64,000 bases of DNA from Rhodopseudomonas palustris HaA2 (GCF_000013365.1 NC_007778.1:744001-808000), one strand, 5' to 3'; positions 35,249 through 43,996 are shown, counted from the stretch's first letter. A program made the numbers and translations. The notes: a model not told the origin generated them from the letters alone.

Positions 35249-36298
35249 ATGAATGGCACGATGGCGCTGATTTTGGCGCAGGACGGACTCACGACCGGCA
35301 TCATCTACGCCTTGCTGTCGTTGTCCATCCTGCTCGTGTTTCTCGTCACGCGCATCCTATGGGTGCCCGCCGGGGAGTTCGTCACCATGGGTGCGCTGAC
35401 GATGGGGATCTTGCAGAAGAACGAAGCGCCCGCGACGGTGTGGCTGCTCGCAGCCCTGGGCGCGGTCACGCTGCTGCGTGAGGCGATTCGCTCGTTCAGA
35501 ACGGGTCAGTGGAGCGGCTGGTGGCCCACCGTCGCGTTTTGCGCCGGGATTCCGGCCGTGGTCGTCGTCGCGACGCTGAAGCTGGCGCCGATGGGGCTGC
35601 CGATCTTTGCCCAGGTGCTCCTCACTCTGGCGATCACGGTGCCGATGGCGCCGATGATCTATCGAAGCGCGTTCATGGATCTCGCCGGCTCATCGGTGCT
35701 CGTCCTGCTCTTCGTCGCCGTCGCCGTGCACTATCTGTTGACGGGCCTCGGCCTCGTCTTCTTCGGACCCGACGGAATGCGCACCGCGCCGTTCATTCCG
35801 GGCCGGCTGGATATCGGCTTCACGCGTATTTCCTGGCACCTGCTGCTGGTCGTCGCGGTCGCCCTGTCGCTCACAGCGATCCTGTTCGCATTCTTCGAGC
35901 GGACGTTCTGGGGGAAATCCATGCGGGCGGTGGCCGTCAACCGGAAGGGCGCCCGGCTGGTCGGGATCAAGCCGGAAACGGCGGGAACGATCGCGTTCAG
36001 CATCGCCGGCCTGATTGGATGCCTGTCGGGAATCCTGATCGCGCCGGTCACCGGGATTTACTACGACAGCGGGTTCCTGATCGGACTGAGAGGCTTCGTC
36101 GGCGCGGTGCTGGGTGGGCTCGCGAGTTTTCCGACCGCGATCGTAGGCTCGATATTCGTCGGCCTGTTCGAGAGCTACGCATCCTTCTTCGCATCGGCTT
36201 ACAAGGAAGCCATCGTATTTTCTCTTCTGGTTCCGATCCTGATCTGGCGTTCCGTCGTCGAACGGCGCCGGAGCGGATTGTCGGACGACGCGGAGTGA
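35249..36298 (+). CDS. Liv-type ABC transporter permease (LivH)
   Basis: A 349-residue inner-membrane permease with about eight to nine helices. The N-terminal GIIYALLSLSILLVFLVTRILWVPAGEFVTMGA is the LivH opening. Near the C-terminus, SMRAVAVNRKGARLVGIKPETAGTIAFSIAGLIGCLSGIL carries the EAA-like coupling loop. An extra loop of about 40 residues (about 70-110) makes it longer than typical LivH proteins. It lies 61 bases after the binding protein and two bases before the fused LivM-LivG gene. Confidence 0.92.
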   Translation: MNGTMALILAQDGLTTGIIYALLSLSILLVFLVTRILWVPAGEFVTMGALTMGILQKNEAPATVWLLAALGAVTLLREAIRSFRTGQWSGWWPTVAFCAGIPAVVVVATLKLAPMGLPIFAQVLLTLAITVPMAPMIYRSAFMDLAGSSVLVLLFVAVAVHYLLTGLGLVFFGPDGMRTAPFIPGRLDIGFTRISWHLLLVVAVALSLTAILFAFFERTFWGKSMRAVAVNRKGARLVGIKPETAGTIAFSIAGLIGCLSGILIAPVTGIYYDSGFLIGLRGFVGAVLGGLASFPTAIVGSIFVGLFESYASFFASAYKEAIVFSLLVPILIWRSVVERRRSGLSDDAE

Positions 36299-36300
36299 CC

Positions 36301-38052
36301 ATGCGCTGGCTCTCGATCGCCGTCATCGGTCTGCTCTGCATCGTTCCGATCGCGTTTCCGACGTCGTATCTCACGCCGTTGAACTACGTCGGTCTGAATG
36401 CGATCATCTGCGTCGGTCTCGTTCTGCTCGCCGGGGTCGTCGGATTGGCCTCGTTCGGCCAGGCCGCCTTCGTCGGCACGAGCGCCTACACGGCGGCTCT
36501 TCTCAGCACCAAGCTCGGGTGGTCGGCCTGGGAAACGCTTCCCGCAGCGTTATTGGTGACCGCCACGTCCGCTCTGGGTCTGAGCTGGCTCACGATCAGG
36601 CTTTCCGGCCACTATCTCGTGCTCGGCACCCTCGCATGGGGAACCGCGCTCTATTATTTGTTCGGCAATGTCGCGTTCTTGGGAGGTTATAACGGGATAT
36701 CCGGAATCCATCCGGTCACCCTGTTCGGAATCTCGTTCGGCGATACGCGCGCTGTCTATTGGCTGATATGGGCCTGCGTCGCGATCGCCATGATGTTGAC
36801 GGCCAATCTGCTCGACAGCCGCACCGGAAGAGCGCTGCGGGTCGTCCGACACACCATCATGGCTGCGAGCTTCGGGATCGATGTCTCGAAGCTGAAGACC
36901 AAAGCCTTCGTGCTCGCCGCGGTTTTTGCCGGCGTGACTGGATGGTTGACCGCCCATTATCTCGGGGTCGTCAACCCGGGTCCTTTCAATGCGAACAGCT
37001 CGATCGACTACATGTTCATGGTCGTCGTCGGTGGCTCGTCGCACCTTGCCGGCGCGCTGGTCGGGCCGGCGGTCGTCGAGTTCCTTCGAAACTGGCTTCG
37101 TGAAACCCTGCCGAACCTGATCGGCGGCTCGAGCAGTTTCGAGCTGAGTGTCTTCGGACTCATGATGGTGCTGCTGCTGCAAGGCGCCGGCGGCGGCATT
37201 ATGACGTATGTTTCGCGCTACCTGCCGATGCGGTCGAAGCGCAAGGTGTCGCCGGAAGGCGAACGCCCGCCGCGCCGCTCGCGACTCGCGCCGGGTGAAG
37301 CGCTGCTGAAGGTGCAGCGCGCAAGCAAGAATTTCGGCGGACTCGTCGCCGTCAACGAAGTGACCTTCGAGGTCGCGGCCGGTGAGATCGTTGCGCTGAT
37401 CGGACCAAACGGGGCCGGCAAGAGCACGTTGTTCAACCTGATCACGGGCGTCCTGCCCCTGACGCGCGGTGAAGTGTGGTTTCGCGGTGATCGCATCGAT
37501 GCGCTGCCGACCCACGGACTTGTCGAGCGCGGCATCGCGCGGACGTTTCAGCACGTCATTCTCCAGCCCGACATGTCGGTGTTGGAGAACGTCGCCGTCG
37601 GTGCGTACCATCGGACGACTGCCGGTGCGTTGGCGTCGATGTTCCGACTCGATCGGCGCCAGGAAGAGCGTCTGCTCCGTGAAGCGCAGTACCAATTGGA
37701 ACAAGTCGACCTGGCTGCGGAAGCCGACGTCGCGGCCGGCAATCTGCCTCTTGGCAAGCAGCGCGTTCTGGAAATCGCCCGTGCGTTGGCCGCCGATCCA
37801 CTGATCCTGCTGCTCGACGAACCGGCAGCCGGCTTGCGTTTCCAGGAGAAGCAGGCGCTTGCCGACGTGCTGCGATCGCTCCGGGCCGAGGGCATCTCGG
37901 TGCTGATCGTCGAGCACGATATGGACTTTGTGATGAATCTCGTCGACCGGCTCGTCGTGCTCGACCACGGCGAGCGGATCGCGGCGGGAACGCCGCTCGA
38001 GATTCAGAACGATCCGACAGTGATCGAAGCCTATCTGGGAGGGGTCGATTGA
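36301..38052 (+). CDS. Fused Liv-type permease (LivM) and ATPase (LivG)
   Basis: A 583-residue fusion of two transporter parts. Residues 1-305 form a LivM permease with GLVLLAGVVGLASFGQAAFVG and a coupling region GRALRVVRHTIMAASFGIDVSKLKTKAFV. After a short basic linker (about 308-332) comes a LivG ATPase: Walker A GPNGAGKST (368-376), a FQHVILQPDMSVLENV Q-loop region, a degenerate signature LPLGKQRVLEIARAL, and Walker B ILLLDEPAAGL. The H-loop reads IVEHDMDFV. The C-terminus has the LivG-type NDPTVIEAYLGG. Fusion of this kind is known in some Liv systems, but here LivH and LivF remain separate. Its stop overlaps the livF ATG. Confidence 0.93.
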   Translation: MRWLSIAVIGLLCIVPIAFPTSYLTPLNYVGLNAIICVGLVLLAGVVGLASFGQAAFVGTSAYTAALLSTKLGWSAWETLPAALLVTATSALGLSWLTIRLSGHYLVLGTLAWGTALYYLFGNVAFLGGYNGISGIHPVTLFGISFGDTRAVYWLIWACVAIAMMLTANLLDSRTGRALRVVRHTIMAASFGIDVSKLKTKAFVLAAVFAGVTGWLTAHYLGVVNPGPFNANSSIDYMFMVVVGGSSHLAGALVGPAVVEFLRNWLRETLPNLIGGSSSFELSVFGLMMVLLLQGAGGGIMTYVSRYLPMRSKRKVSPEGERPPRRSRLAPGEALLKVQRASKNFGGLVAVNEVTFEVAAGEIVALIGPNGAGKSTLFNLITGVLPLTRGEVWFRGDRIDALPTHGLVERGIARTFQHVILQPDMSVLENVAVGAYHRTTAGALASMFRLDRRQEERLLREAQYQLEQVDLAAEADVAAGNLPLGKQRVLEIARALAADPLILLLDEPAAGLRFQEKQALADVLRSLRAEGISVLIVEHDMDFVMNLVDRLVVLDHGERIAAGTPLEIQNDPTVIEAYLGGVD

Positions 38053-38810
38053 TGACCGATATCCTGCTGGATGCCCGCGACATCTCCGTCACCTACGGCA
38101 AGGTCGAAGCCGTCAGAGGCGTCGCAGTTCAGGTGACGCGTGGCCAGATCGTAACCGTCATCGGACCGAACGGCGCGGGCAAGAGCAGCCTGCTGAATGC
38201 GCTCATGGGCGTCGTGCCGTGTTCCGGCCGGATCGTTTTCGGGGATGCGGAAATTGCGCGCCTCGCGGTGGAAGACCGTGTGGCGCAAGGCGTTTGCCTC
38301 GTTCCGGAAAGCCGGGAGTTGTTCGCCGACATGACGGTGCTGGATAATCTCGTCCTGGGCACCTATTCGCGGTTTCGCAAAGGCGAACGGAATTTCAAGG
38401 CCGACATCGAAACCGTCTATGAGCTGTTTCCCCGGCTCGGCGAGCGGCGGGCGCAGCGTGCAGGGACGCTGTCGGGCGGCGAACGCCAGATGCTCGCGAT
38501 CGGGCGGGCGCTGATGGCGCGTCCGAACCTGCTGATGCTGGACGAGCCGTCCTTGGGGTTGGCGCCACTGATCGTCCGCGAGATCCTTCGGGTCGTCGTC
38601 TCGCTTCGCGAGCGCGGCGTCGCGCTCCTCGTCGTCGAGCAGAATGCAAAGGCCGCCCTTCAGATCGCCGACTATGGCTACGTGATCGAAGGCGGCCGGG
38701 TGGTCATGGAAGGCGCCGCGGCTGAATTGCAGGGCAATGCACGCGTCGTCGCCACCTATCTCGGTGCCGCCAGCGGCAAGGCGCCGAGCGCCGCGGAAGG
38801 ATCAGCATGA
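38052..38810 (+). CDS. Liv-type ABC transporter ATPase (LivF)
   Basis: A 252-residue ABC ATPase. It begins LLDARDISVTYGKVEAVRGV and has Walker A GPNGAGKSS and the LivF-specific VPESRELFADMTVLDNLVLG. The signature is LSGGERQMLAIGRALMARP and Walker B LLMLDEPSLGLAP. The H-loop is in VVEQNAKAALQIAD. The ATG shares one base with the stop of the fused gene. With LivH and LivM-LivG this completes a full importer. Confidence 0.94.
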   Translation: MTDILLDARDISVTYGKVEAVRGVAVQVTRGQIVTVIGPNGAGKSSLLNALMGVVPCSGRIVFGDAEIARLAVEDRVAQGVCLVPESRELFADMTVLDNLVLGTYSRFRKGERNFKADIETVYELFPRLGERRAQRAGTLSGGERQMLAIGRALMARPNLLMLDEPSLGLAPLIVREILRVVVSLRERGVALLVVEQNAKAALQIADYGYVIEGGRVVMEGAAAELQGNARVVATYLGAASGKAPSAAEGSA

Positions 38811-38926
38811 ATGTCGGTCCATCGACTGACCGGGCTCGGAGGGCGTGGCGACGGCTGCGCTTGAAGATCGCAAAAGCAGTCGGGCGACACGACGACGGCG
38901 ACCGAATTTGTCTCGAAAGATCATAG
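38807..38926 (+). CDS. Possible 39-residue ORF after livF
   Basis: Starts with an ATGA overlapping the livF stop and ends 12 bases before the monooxygenase ATG, filling most of the gap. The product is basic (MNVGPSTDRARRAWRRLRLK at its start) with no recognisable feature. It could be a coupled small protein or chance; the gap may simply be leader for the monooxygenase. Confidence 0.2.
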   Translation: MNVGPSTDRARRAWRRLRLKIAKAVGRHDDGDRICLERS

Positions 38927-38938
38927 AGGAGTACTCGA

Positions 38939-40159
38939 ATGAACCACATGAATGTGTCCAAGGGCGAATCCTGGAGCGGGTCGCGCGCGTCCGACTTCGA
39001 CTACAGGGCCGCGGCTCGCGCGATCCTGCCACGCCTGGCCGCGACGTCGGACAGCAGCGAGCGCCTGCGCAGGCTGGACGACGATGCCGCCGCGGCACTC
39101 CGCGGATCGGGCCTGGCCCGCGTTCTGACGCCGAAGAAATTCGGCGGCTTCGAGCTCTCCCCAAGCGCCCACATCTGGACCTGTGCGGAACTCGCCCAGG
39201 GCTGTTCGGCCGCAAGCTGGGTGTTGATGGTTTGTGTGGCCCACGACTACATCGTCGGACGGTTCTCGGAAGAGTGCCAGAAGGAAGTCTATGACGGCGA
39301 CGCCGACAACCTGCTCGCCGGCGCCCTGGCTCCGCAGGGCACGATCGAACGCACCGCCGGCGGTTGGCGTCTCAATGGGCGTTGGCAATTCGGCAGCGGC
39401 TGCGACCATTCTCCCTGGTTCATTCTCGGCACCAAGGTGGTCAATCCGGACTCGGGCGGCTATCTCAACTACCATGTGATGGTGCCGCGGGCGGACATCG
39501 AGATCGACGATACGTGGTACACGCTCGGCATGCGCGGAACAGGATCGAAAGATCTCGTCGCACGCGATGTGCTCGTGCCCGACTATCGGGCGATGCCGAC
39601 CTATCCGACCTTCATGGGGTCGACCCCGCATACGAACAGTCCCGTCTATCGCTTGCCCGTCTATGCCGGTCTTTCGTCGATGCTGTCGGGCACCGTGCTC
39701 GGGATGGCGGAGCGCGGCTTGAAGCACTTCATCGAGCGGACCTCCGCCCGCAGGACCGCCCATGGCGTATCGAAGGCGGAGAACGCCAACATGCAACAAC
39801 GAGTGGCGGAGTCGACGGCCGAAGTCGCCGCCGCCCGGCGGCTGCTGGAAAACATCTGCGAGCGCTTCGATCAGGCGATGGTTGCCGACCAGGGGCCGAT
39901 GTCCGCCAGCGACCGCGTCCAGTTCCGGTGGGACGCGGCCTATGTCGTCGAACTGAGCCGACGGGCGATCGATCGGGTGTTCGCCGCTTCCGGCGCACAC
40001 GGAGTCTACGAGGGCAGCCCGGTGTATCGCGCCTACCGCGATATCAACACGGCCTGCCATCACGCGGTGATCGACTTCGACACGGTCTCTGGATTACGCG
40101 GGCAGATCGCCCTGCTCGGCGACATCGGCGAGAACCCCCGTTCGGTGCCTCTCGCCTAG
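38939..40159 (+). CDS. Flavin-dependent monooxygenase, acyl-CoA dehydrogenase fold
   Basis: A 406-residue group D flavoprotein monooxygenase of the HsaA / p-hydroxyphenylacetate hydroxylase C2 type, which uses reduced flavin supplied by a partner to hydroxylate an aromatic ring. The fold is that of acyl-CoA dehydrogenases: N-terminal helices (1-120), a beta domain with GRWQFGSGCDHSPWFILG, and a C-terminal helical domain that retains R-rich flavin contacts rather than acyl-CoA-binding features. The acyl-CoA dehydrogenase catalytic glutamate context is absent. AGAGGAG lies nine bases before the ATG. A flavin reductase gene 133 bases downstream is the expected partner. The substrate is unknown; phenolic or indolic acids are plausible. 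Confidence 0.85.
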   Translation: MNHMNVSKGESWSGSRASDFDYRAAARAILPRLAATSDSSERLRRLDDDAAAALRGSGLARVLTPKKFGGFELSPSAHIWTCAELAQGCSAASWVLMVCVAHDYIVGRFSEECQKEVYDGDADNLLAGALAPQGTIERTAGGWRLNGRWQFGSGCDHSPWFILGTKVVNPDSGGYLNYHVMVPRADIEIDDTWYTLGMRGTGSKDLVARDVLVPDYRAMPTYPTFMGSTPHTNSPVYRLPVYAGLSSMLSGTVLGMAERGLKHFIERTSARRTAHGVSKAENANMQQRVAESTAEVAAARRLLENICERFDQAMVADQGPMSASDRVQFRWDAAYVVELSRRAIDRVFAASGAHGVYEGSPVYRAYRDINTACHHAVIDFDTVSGLRGQIALLGDIGENPRSVPLA

Positions 40160-40292
40160 CGGCTTCCAAGCCGCCCTGGTCCGGATGGAGCATGGCACGA
40201 CGGCGGGGAAACGCGGCCCCGCGCGGACTTGCTCTATCCGGCCTCTCGCAGATCGGATCCCAGAACATCAATCATCTTCGAGGCAGTTCGAC

Positions 40293-40817
40293 ATGGCGAC
40301 GACTGAAGTGGCAACGGACGGAGAGATGCCGATCTCGTCGGCTGTCTTCAAGCAGAGCATGCGCCTTCTGGCCGGCGGCGTCTGCATTGTCGCGAGTGCC
40401 AAGGATGGCGAGCGGCTAGGACTCACCATGACGGCGGTCTGTTCGTTGACGCTCGACCCGCCTACGCTGATAGCTTGCGTCAACCGCGACGCAGGCGCCC
40501 ACGCCTTGATGCGTTCGACCAGACGCATCAGCGTGAATCTGCTAGGCGCGGACCACGCCGAACTCGCCGAACGGTTCGCGTCGTCGAGCATCAAGGGGGC
40601 CGCGCGGTTCGACCTCGCGACATGGGTCGACATGGAAAGCGGTGTCCCGGCATTGGCGGACGCGTTGGCCGTGCTGGACTGCGAGATTTTCGAAGAAACC
40701 TCGGTCGGCCAGCATTCGGTGTTCTTCTGCGAGGTGAAAGCCGCCCGTGTTCAGCCGGCGAAGGAACCGCTGGTGCATTTCAATCGCGAGTTCCGCGGAT
40801 TGATACCGGTCGGCTGA
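40293..40817 (+). CDS. Flavin reductase of a two-component monooxygenase
   Basis: A 174-residue flavin reductase (FMN-binding split-barrel, HpaC/DIM6-NTAB family) that reduces FMN or FAD with NAD(P)H for the monooxygenase. Family features are FKQSMRLLAGGVCIVASAKDG near the N-terminus, GLTMTAVCSLTLDPPTLIACVN in the flavin-binding loop, and ISVNLLGADHAELAERF. ATG 40293 starts MATTEVATDGEMP; the longer open frame upstream lacks a good start. It is the last gene of the cluster and is convergent with ku two bases later. Confidence 0.92.
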   Translation: MATTEVATDGEMPISSAVFKQSMRLLAGGVCIVASAKDGERLGLTMTAVCSLTLDPPTLIACVNRDAGAHALMRSTRRISVNLLGADHAELAERFASSSIKGAARFDLATWVDMESGVPALADALAVLDCEIFEETSVGQHSVFFCEVKAARVQPAKEPLVHFNREFRGLIPVG

Positions 40818-40819
40818 CC

Positions 40820-41818
40820 TCACCCCGCCTTGCGGGCCTTGCCGCCGGCGGTGCTGCGTGCGGGCTTCTTTGCCTTGCCGGCCTCCTCTTTCGAGCCGGC
40901 GGTCTTGGCGCCGCTGATCGGCAGCAGCATTTCCTTCTGGCCGGGCGCGGTCTTGCGCTTCTTCGGCTTGGCGGATGTCGCGACAGGCTTCTCCGCGGCG
41001 GCAGCCTTCGCGGCCGGCGCAGCCTTCGCGGCCGGCGGCGCCTTGGCGTCGCCGAGGCTCCGGCGTAGCGCGTCCATCAGGTCGACGACGTTGTCGCCGC
41101 GCGGGCGCGCCTTGGCGGCGAGCGGCTGGCCGCTGACCTTCTTGTTGATCAGCTCCGTCAGCGCGCTCTCGTAGTGATCCTCGAACAGCTCGGGCTGGAA
41201 ATGGCCGGACTTCTGCTCGACGATATGCCGGGCGAGATCGAGCATGTCCTTGGTGATCTTGACGTCCTGAATGTCGTCGAAATAATCCGCGGCGTCGCGG
41301 ACTTCGTACGGATAGCGCAGCAGCATCCCCATCAGGCCGTTGTCGCGCGCCTCCAGCGCGATGACGTGCTCGCGATTGGTCAGCACCACGCGGGCCAGCG
41401 CCACGCGGTCCATCGATCGGATGGTCTCGCGGATCACCGCATAGGCGTCATGGCCGACCTTGCCGTCGGGCACGATGTAGTACGGCCGCACCAGATACAG
41501 ATCGTCGATCTCGGATTTCGGCACGAACTGATCGATGTCGATCGTGCGGGTCGATTCCAGCGCGATGGCGTCGAGTTCGTCCTTGGTGATTTCGATATAA
41601 TTGTCGGTATCGACCTTGTAGCCCTTCATGATGTCGTCGGAGGCGACCTCCTCGCCGGTGTCGGCGTCGACTTTCAGGTATTTGATGCGATGGCCGGTGT
41701 TGCGGTTGATCTGGTTGAAGCTGATCTTCTCGGCGTCCGACGTGGCCGGAAACAGCGCCACCGGGCATGTCACCAGCGACAGCCGCAAAAAGCCTTTCCA
41801 GTTGGCACGGGGGGCCAT
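40820..41818 (-). CDS. ku: Ku protein of non-homologous end joining
   Basis: A 332-residue bacterial Ku homodimer subunit that binds DNA ends and recruits ligase D. It begins MAPRANWKGFLRLSLVTCPV, the usual opening. The core includes FNQINRNTGHRIKYLKVDADTGEEV and PYYIVPDGKVGHDAYAVIRETI. The C-terminus is a lysine/alanine/proline-rich tail (about 255-332), longer than in minimal Ku proteins, that may bind DNA or ligase. An upstream GTG would add five residues, but the ATG is preferred. No ligD is next to it in this window. It is convergent with the flavin reductase gene. Confidence 0.95.
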   Translation of the reverse strand: MAPRANWKGFLRLSLVTCPVALFPATSDAEKISFNQINRNTGHRIKYLKVDADTGEEVASDDIMKGYKVDTDNYIEITKDELDAIALESTRTIDIDQFVPKSEIDDLYLVRPYYIVPDGKVGHDAYAVIRETIRSMDRVALARVVLTNREHVIALEARDNGLMGMLLRYPYEVRDAADYFDDIQDVKITKDMLDLARHIVEQKSGHFQPELFEDHYESALTELINKKVSGQPLAAKARPRGDNVVDLMDALRRSLGDAKAPPAAKAAPAAKAAAAEKPVATSAKPKKRKTAPGQKEMLLPISGAKTAGSKEEAGKAKKPARSTAGGKARKAG

Positions 41819-41942
41819 TGACGCATACTCCACTGACGCAGGACACTACGCGGAACCGAACAAGCCGGACTCAAGCGCAGAGACTCGGATTCGTTCCCTG
41901 CTACTCCTATATTGCCGGTAGTAGCGTAGCGGAGTTTGAAGG

Positions 41943-42185
41943 ATGGTCAATCGCCAGCACGACCGGCCCCGCGATCTGGCGGAGCGGATGGCGCGGCGCA
42001 GCAAGCCGGCGGACGGCTTCCTGCGCGAGACTTTTGTCCTGCCGCGGCCCGCCGCCCGCGCCCGGGCGCGGGAGTTTCTCGAGACCTGGCCGAAGGCGGC
42101 CTATATGAGCGGCGTCGAGAGCTGGCGCGAACTGCCGGGCGACACCATCGAATTCACCATGCGGCGGCTGCCGACGGCGGACTGA
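41943..42185 (+). CDS. Conserved small hypothetical protein, 80 aa
   Basis: An 80-residue basic protein with an N-terminal charged segment ([27 protein letters not shown]) and a C-terminal half [34 protein letters not shown]. The acidic-aromatic C-terminus ([15 protein letters not shown]) and lack of hydrophobic segments suggest a soluble protein. I recognise no domain; similar short proteins occur beside radC or ku in related genomes only by recollection, which I cannot check. It lies between ku and radC on the plus strand. Confidence 0.55.
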   Translation: MVNRQHDRPRDLAERMARRSKPADGFLRETFVLPRPAARARAREFLETWPKAAYMSGVESWRELPGDTIEFTMRRLPTAD

Positions 42186-42247
42186 GCGCGACCTCCGGAG
42201 TTTGGGACAGCCGCCAATTCACGGTTGCAAAAGGCGTGGCGCGCGGC

Positions 42248-43000
42248 ATGGTTGATCCGATCAGCAACGCGGCGCCACCTATGCCAGCAGACAGCAGCGA
42301 GCGACTGGACCCGCCGGGATTCGCCGAGGCGCCGCATTATCACGGCCATCGCGAACGGCTGCGCGAGCGGTTTCGCGAGGCCGGCGCCGCCGCGCTCAGC
42401 GACTACGAATTGCTGGAACTCGTGCTGTTTCGCGCGCTGCCGCGCCGCGACGTCAAGCCGCTGGCGAAGGCGCTGATCGCGCGGTTCGGCTCGTTCGCCG
42501 AGACCATGCAGGCGCCCGAGCCACGGCTGCGCGAGGTCTCAGGGCTGGGCGAGGCCGCGATCACCGAGATCAAGCTGGTCGCGGCGGCGGCGGCGCGGGT
42601 CACCAAGGGGCAGGTCAAGAGCCGCACCGTGCTGTCGTCATGGTCGGCGGTGATCGATTACTGCCGGACCACGATGGCGTTCGCCGACAGGGAGCAGTTC
42701 CGCATCCTGTTTCTCGACAAGCGCAACCAGCTGATCGCCGACGAACTGCAGCAGGTCGGCACCGTCGACCACACCCCGGTCTATCCGCGCGAGATCGTCA
42801 AGCGCGCGCTCGAACTGTCGGCGACCGCGGTGATCATGGTGCACAACCATCCTTCGGGCGACCCGACGCCGTCGCAGGCCGACATCCAGATGACCAAGAC
42901 CATCGTGGCGATCGCCGAACCGCTCGGCGTCGCCGTGCACGATCACATCATCGTCGGCAAGAACGGCCATGCCAGTCTGAAGGGGCTGAAGCTGTTTTGA
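42248..43000 (+). CDS. radC: RadC-family JAB-domain protein
   Basis: A 250-residue protein. The N-terminal helix-hairpin-helix region is [46 protein letters not shown]. The JAB1/MPN metalloprotease-like domain follows with [18 protein letters not shown]. Its metal motif is [19 protein letters not shown] (His-x-His and Asp). RadC was named for DNA repair but its true function is unclear. ATG 42248 starts [12 protein letters not shown]; a longer frame upstream overlaps the 80-aa gene and is not preferred. Confidence 0.93.
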   Translation: MVDPISNAAPPMPADSSERLDPPGFAEAPHYHGHRERLRERFREAGAAALSDYELLELVLFRALPRRDVKPLAKALIARFGSFAETMQAPEPRLREVSGLGEAAITEIKLVAAAAARVTKGQVKSRTVLSSWSAVIDYCRTTMAFADREQFRILFLDKRNQLIADELQQVGTVDHTPVYPREIVKRALELSATAVIMVHNHPSGDPTPSQADIQMTKTIVAIAEPLGVAVHDHIIVGKNGHASLKGLKLF

Positions 43001-43061
43001 GGTCGCCGATTTGATTCCGGTCGCAGCTGCTCCGTAGACTGCGTTGCTACACGGATTGAAT

Positions 43062-43173
43062 CGTCATCCTGAGGCGCACGCCCGTTTGGGCGTGCCTCGA
43101 AGGATGCGGCGTCAAGCGCGGTGCCTGCGGCTCATCCTTCGAGGCGCGCAAGAGCGCGCACCTCAGGATGACG
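43062..43173. repeat. Palindromic repeat family A, copy 3
   Basis: Outer arms CGTCATCCTGAGGCGC and GCGCACCTCAGGATGACG, inner arms GCCTCGAAGGATG and CATCCTTCGAGGC, hairpin tips ACGCCCGTTTGGGCGT and GCGCGCAAGAGCGCGC. It sits between the convergent radC and crotonase genes. Confidence 0.92.
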
Positions 43174-43210
43174 GGTAAGCGCGGCGAGTTGGCTTCGCTG
43201 CTCCGCCCGC

Positions 43211-43996
43211 TCAGAACTTGCCGTGCCGGCCTTCACCCTGGGTGAAGCGTTCGGCGCCTTCGAGCGTTTCGCCAGTGGCGATGACTTTCAGGCCGCCGCG
43301 CATCTCGTTCATGATCGCGTCGTCTTCCGGCATGTCCCATTGCTGCAGCGCCGACAGCCGGTCGGCGCGCAGACAGGTCTGCGGGAAGTGCGCGATCTCC
43401 TTGGCGAGCGTGATCGCGTGCAGCGCGGCTTCGCCGCGGTGGACCAGGCGGTTGGCGAGGCCCATCCGCTGCGCCTCGATGCCGGAGACCGGGCGGCCGG
43501 TGAGGATCATGTCCATCGCCTGCGAATGGCCGATCAGCCGCGGCAGCCTGATGGTGCCGCCGTCGATCAGCGGCACGCCGAAGCGGCGGCAGAACACGCC
43601 GAAGGTGGCGTCCTCGGCGGCGACCCGCATGTCCGCCCACAGCGCCAGTTCGAGGCCGCCGGCGACCGCATGGCCTTCGACCGCGGCGATCACCGGCTTG
43701 CCCAGCCGCAGCCGGGTCGGGCCCATCGGCGCCAGCGTGTCGTGGCCGGCGATGTCCCGCGATCGCTCGCTGTCGCCCGCCGCCACCGCCTTGAGGTCGG
43801 CGCCGGCGCAGAACGTGCCGCCCGCGCCGGTGAACACCGCGACGGACGAGGTGTCGTCGGCATCGAACGCCAGGAAGGCGTCGTAGAGCTTCTTCGCGGT
43901 GGCGCCGTCGACCGCGTTGCGGCGCGCGGGGCGGTTGATCGACACGATCGTCACCGGGCCGTCGCGCTCGATCAGCACCGTGTTCTGGGTCGGCAT
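43211..43996 (-). CDS. Enoyl-CoA hydratase/isomerase (crotonase) family protein
   Basis: A 261-residue crotonase-fold enzyme. Features are INRPARRNAVDGATAKKLYDAF, the oxyanion-hole region GAGGTFCAGADLKAVA, and GHAVAGGLELALWADMRVAAEDATFGVFCRRFGVPLIDGGTIRLPRLIG. The first catalytic glutamate of true enoyl-CoA hydratases is not obvious; the context of GLELAL and of GVPLID suggests either hydratase or isomerase activity. ATG 43996 begins MPTQNTVLIERDGP; the frame extends 16 codons upstream without good context. Substrate unknown; no beta-oxidation genes are adjacent. Confidence 0.9.
   Translation of the reverse strand: MPTQNTVLIERDGPVTIVSINRPARRNAVDGATAKKLYDAFLAFDADDTSSVAVFTGAGGTFCAGADLKAVAAGDSERSRDIAGHDTLAPMGPTRLRLGKPVIAAVEGHAVAGGLELALWADMRVAAEDATFGVFCRRFGVPLIDGGTIRLPRLIGHSQAMDMILTGRPVSGIEAQRMGLANRLVHRGEAALHAITLAKEIAHFPQTCLRADRLSALQQWDMPEDDAIMNEMRGGLKVIATGETLEGAERFTQGEGRHGKF

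Noticed and set aside
36550-37968. 472-codon minus-strand frame opposite the LivM-LivG fusion
   Set aside because: No domain pattern, Arg/Gln/Asp-rich shadow of an unambiguous ABC transporter gene.
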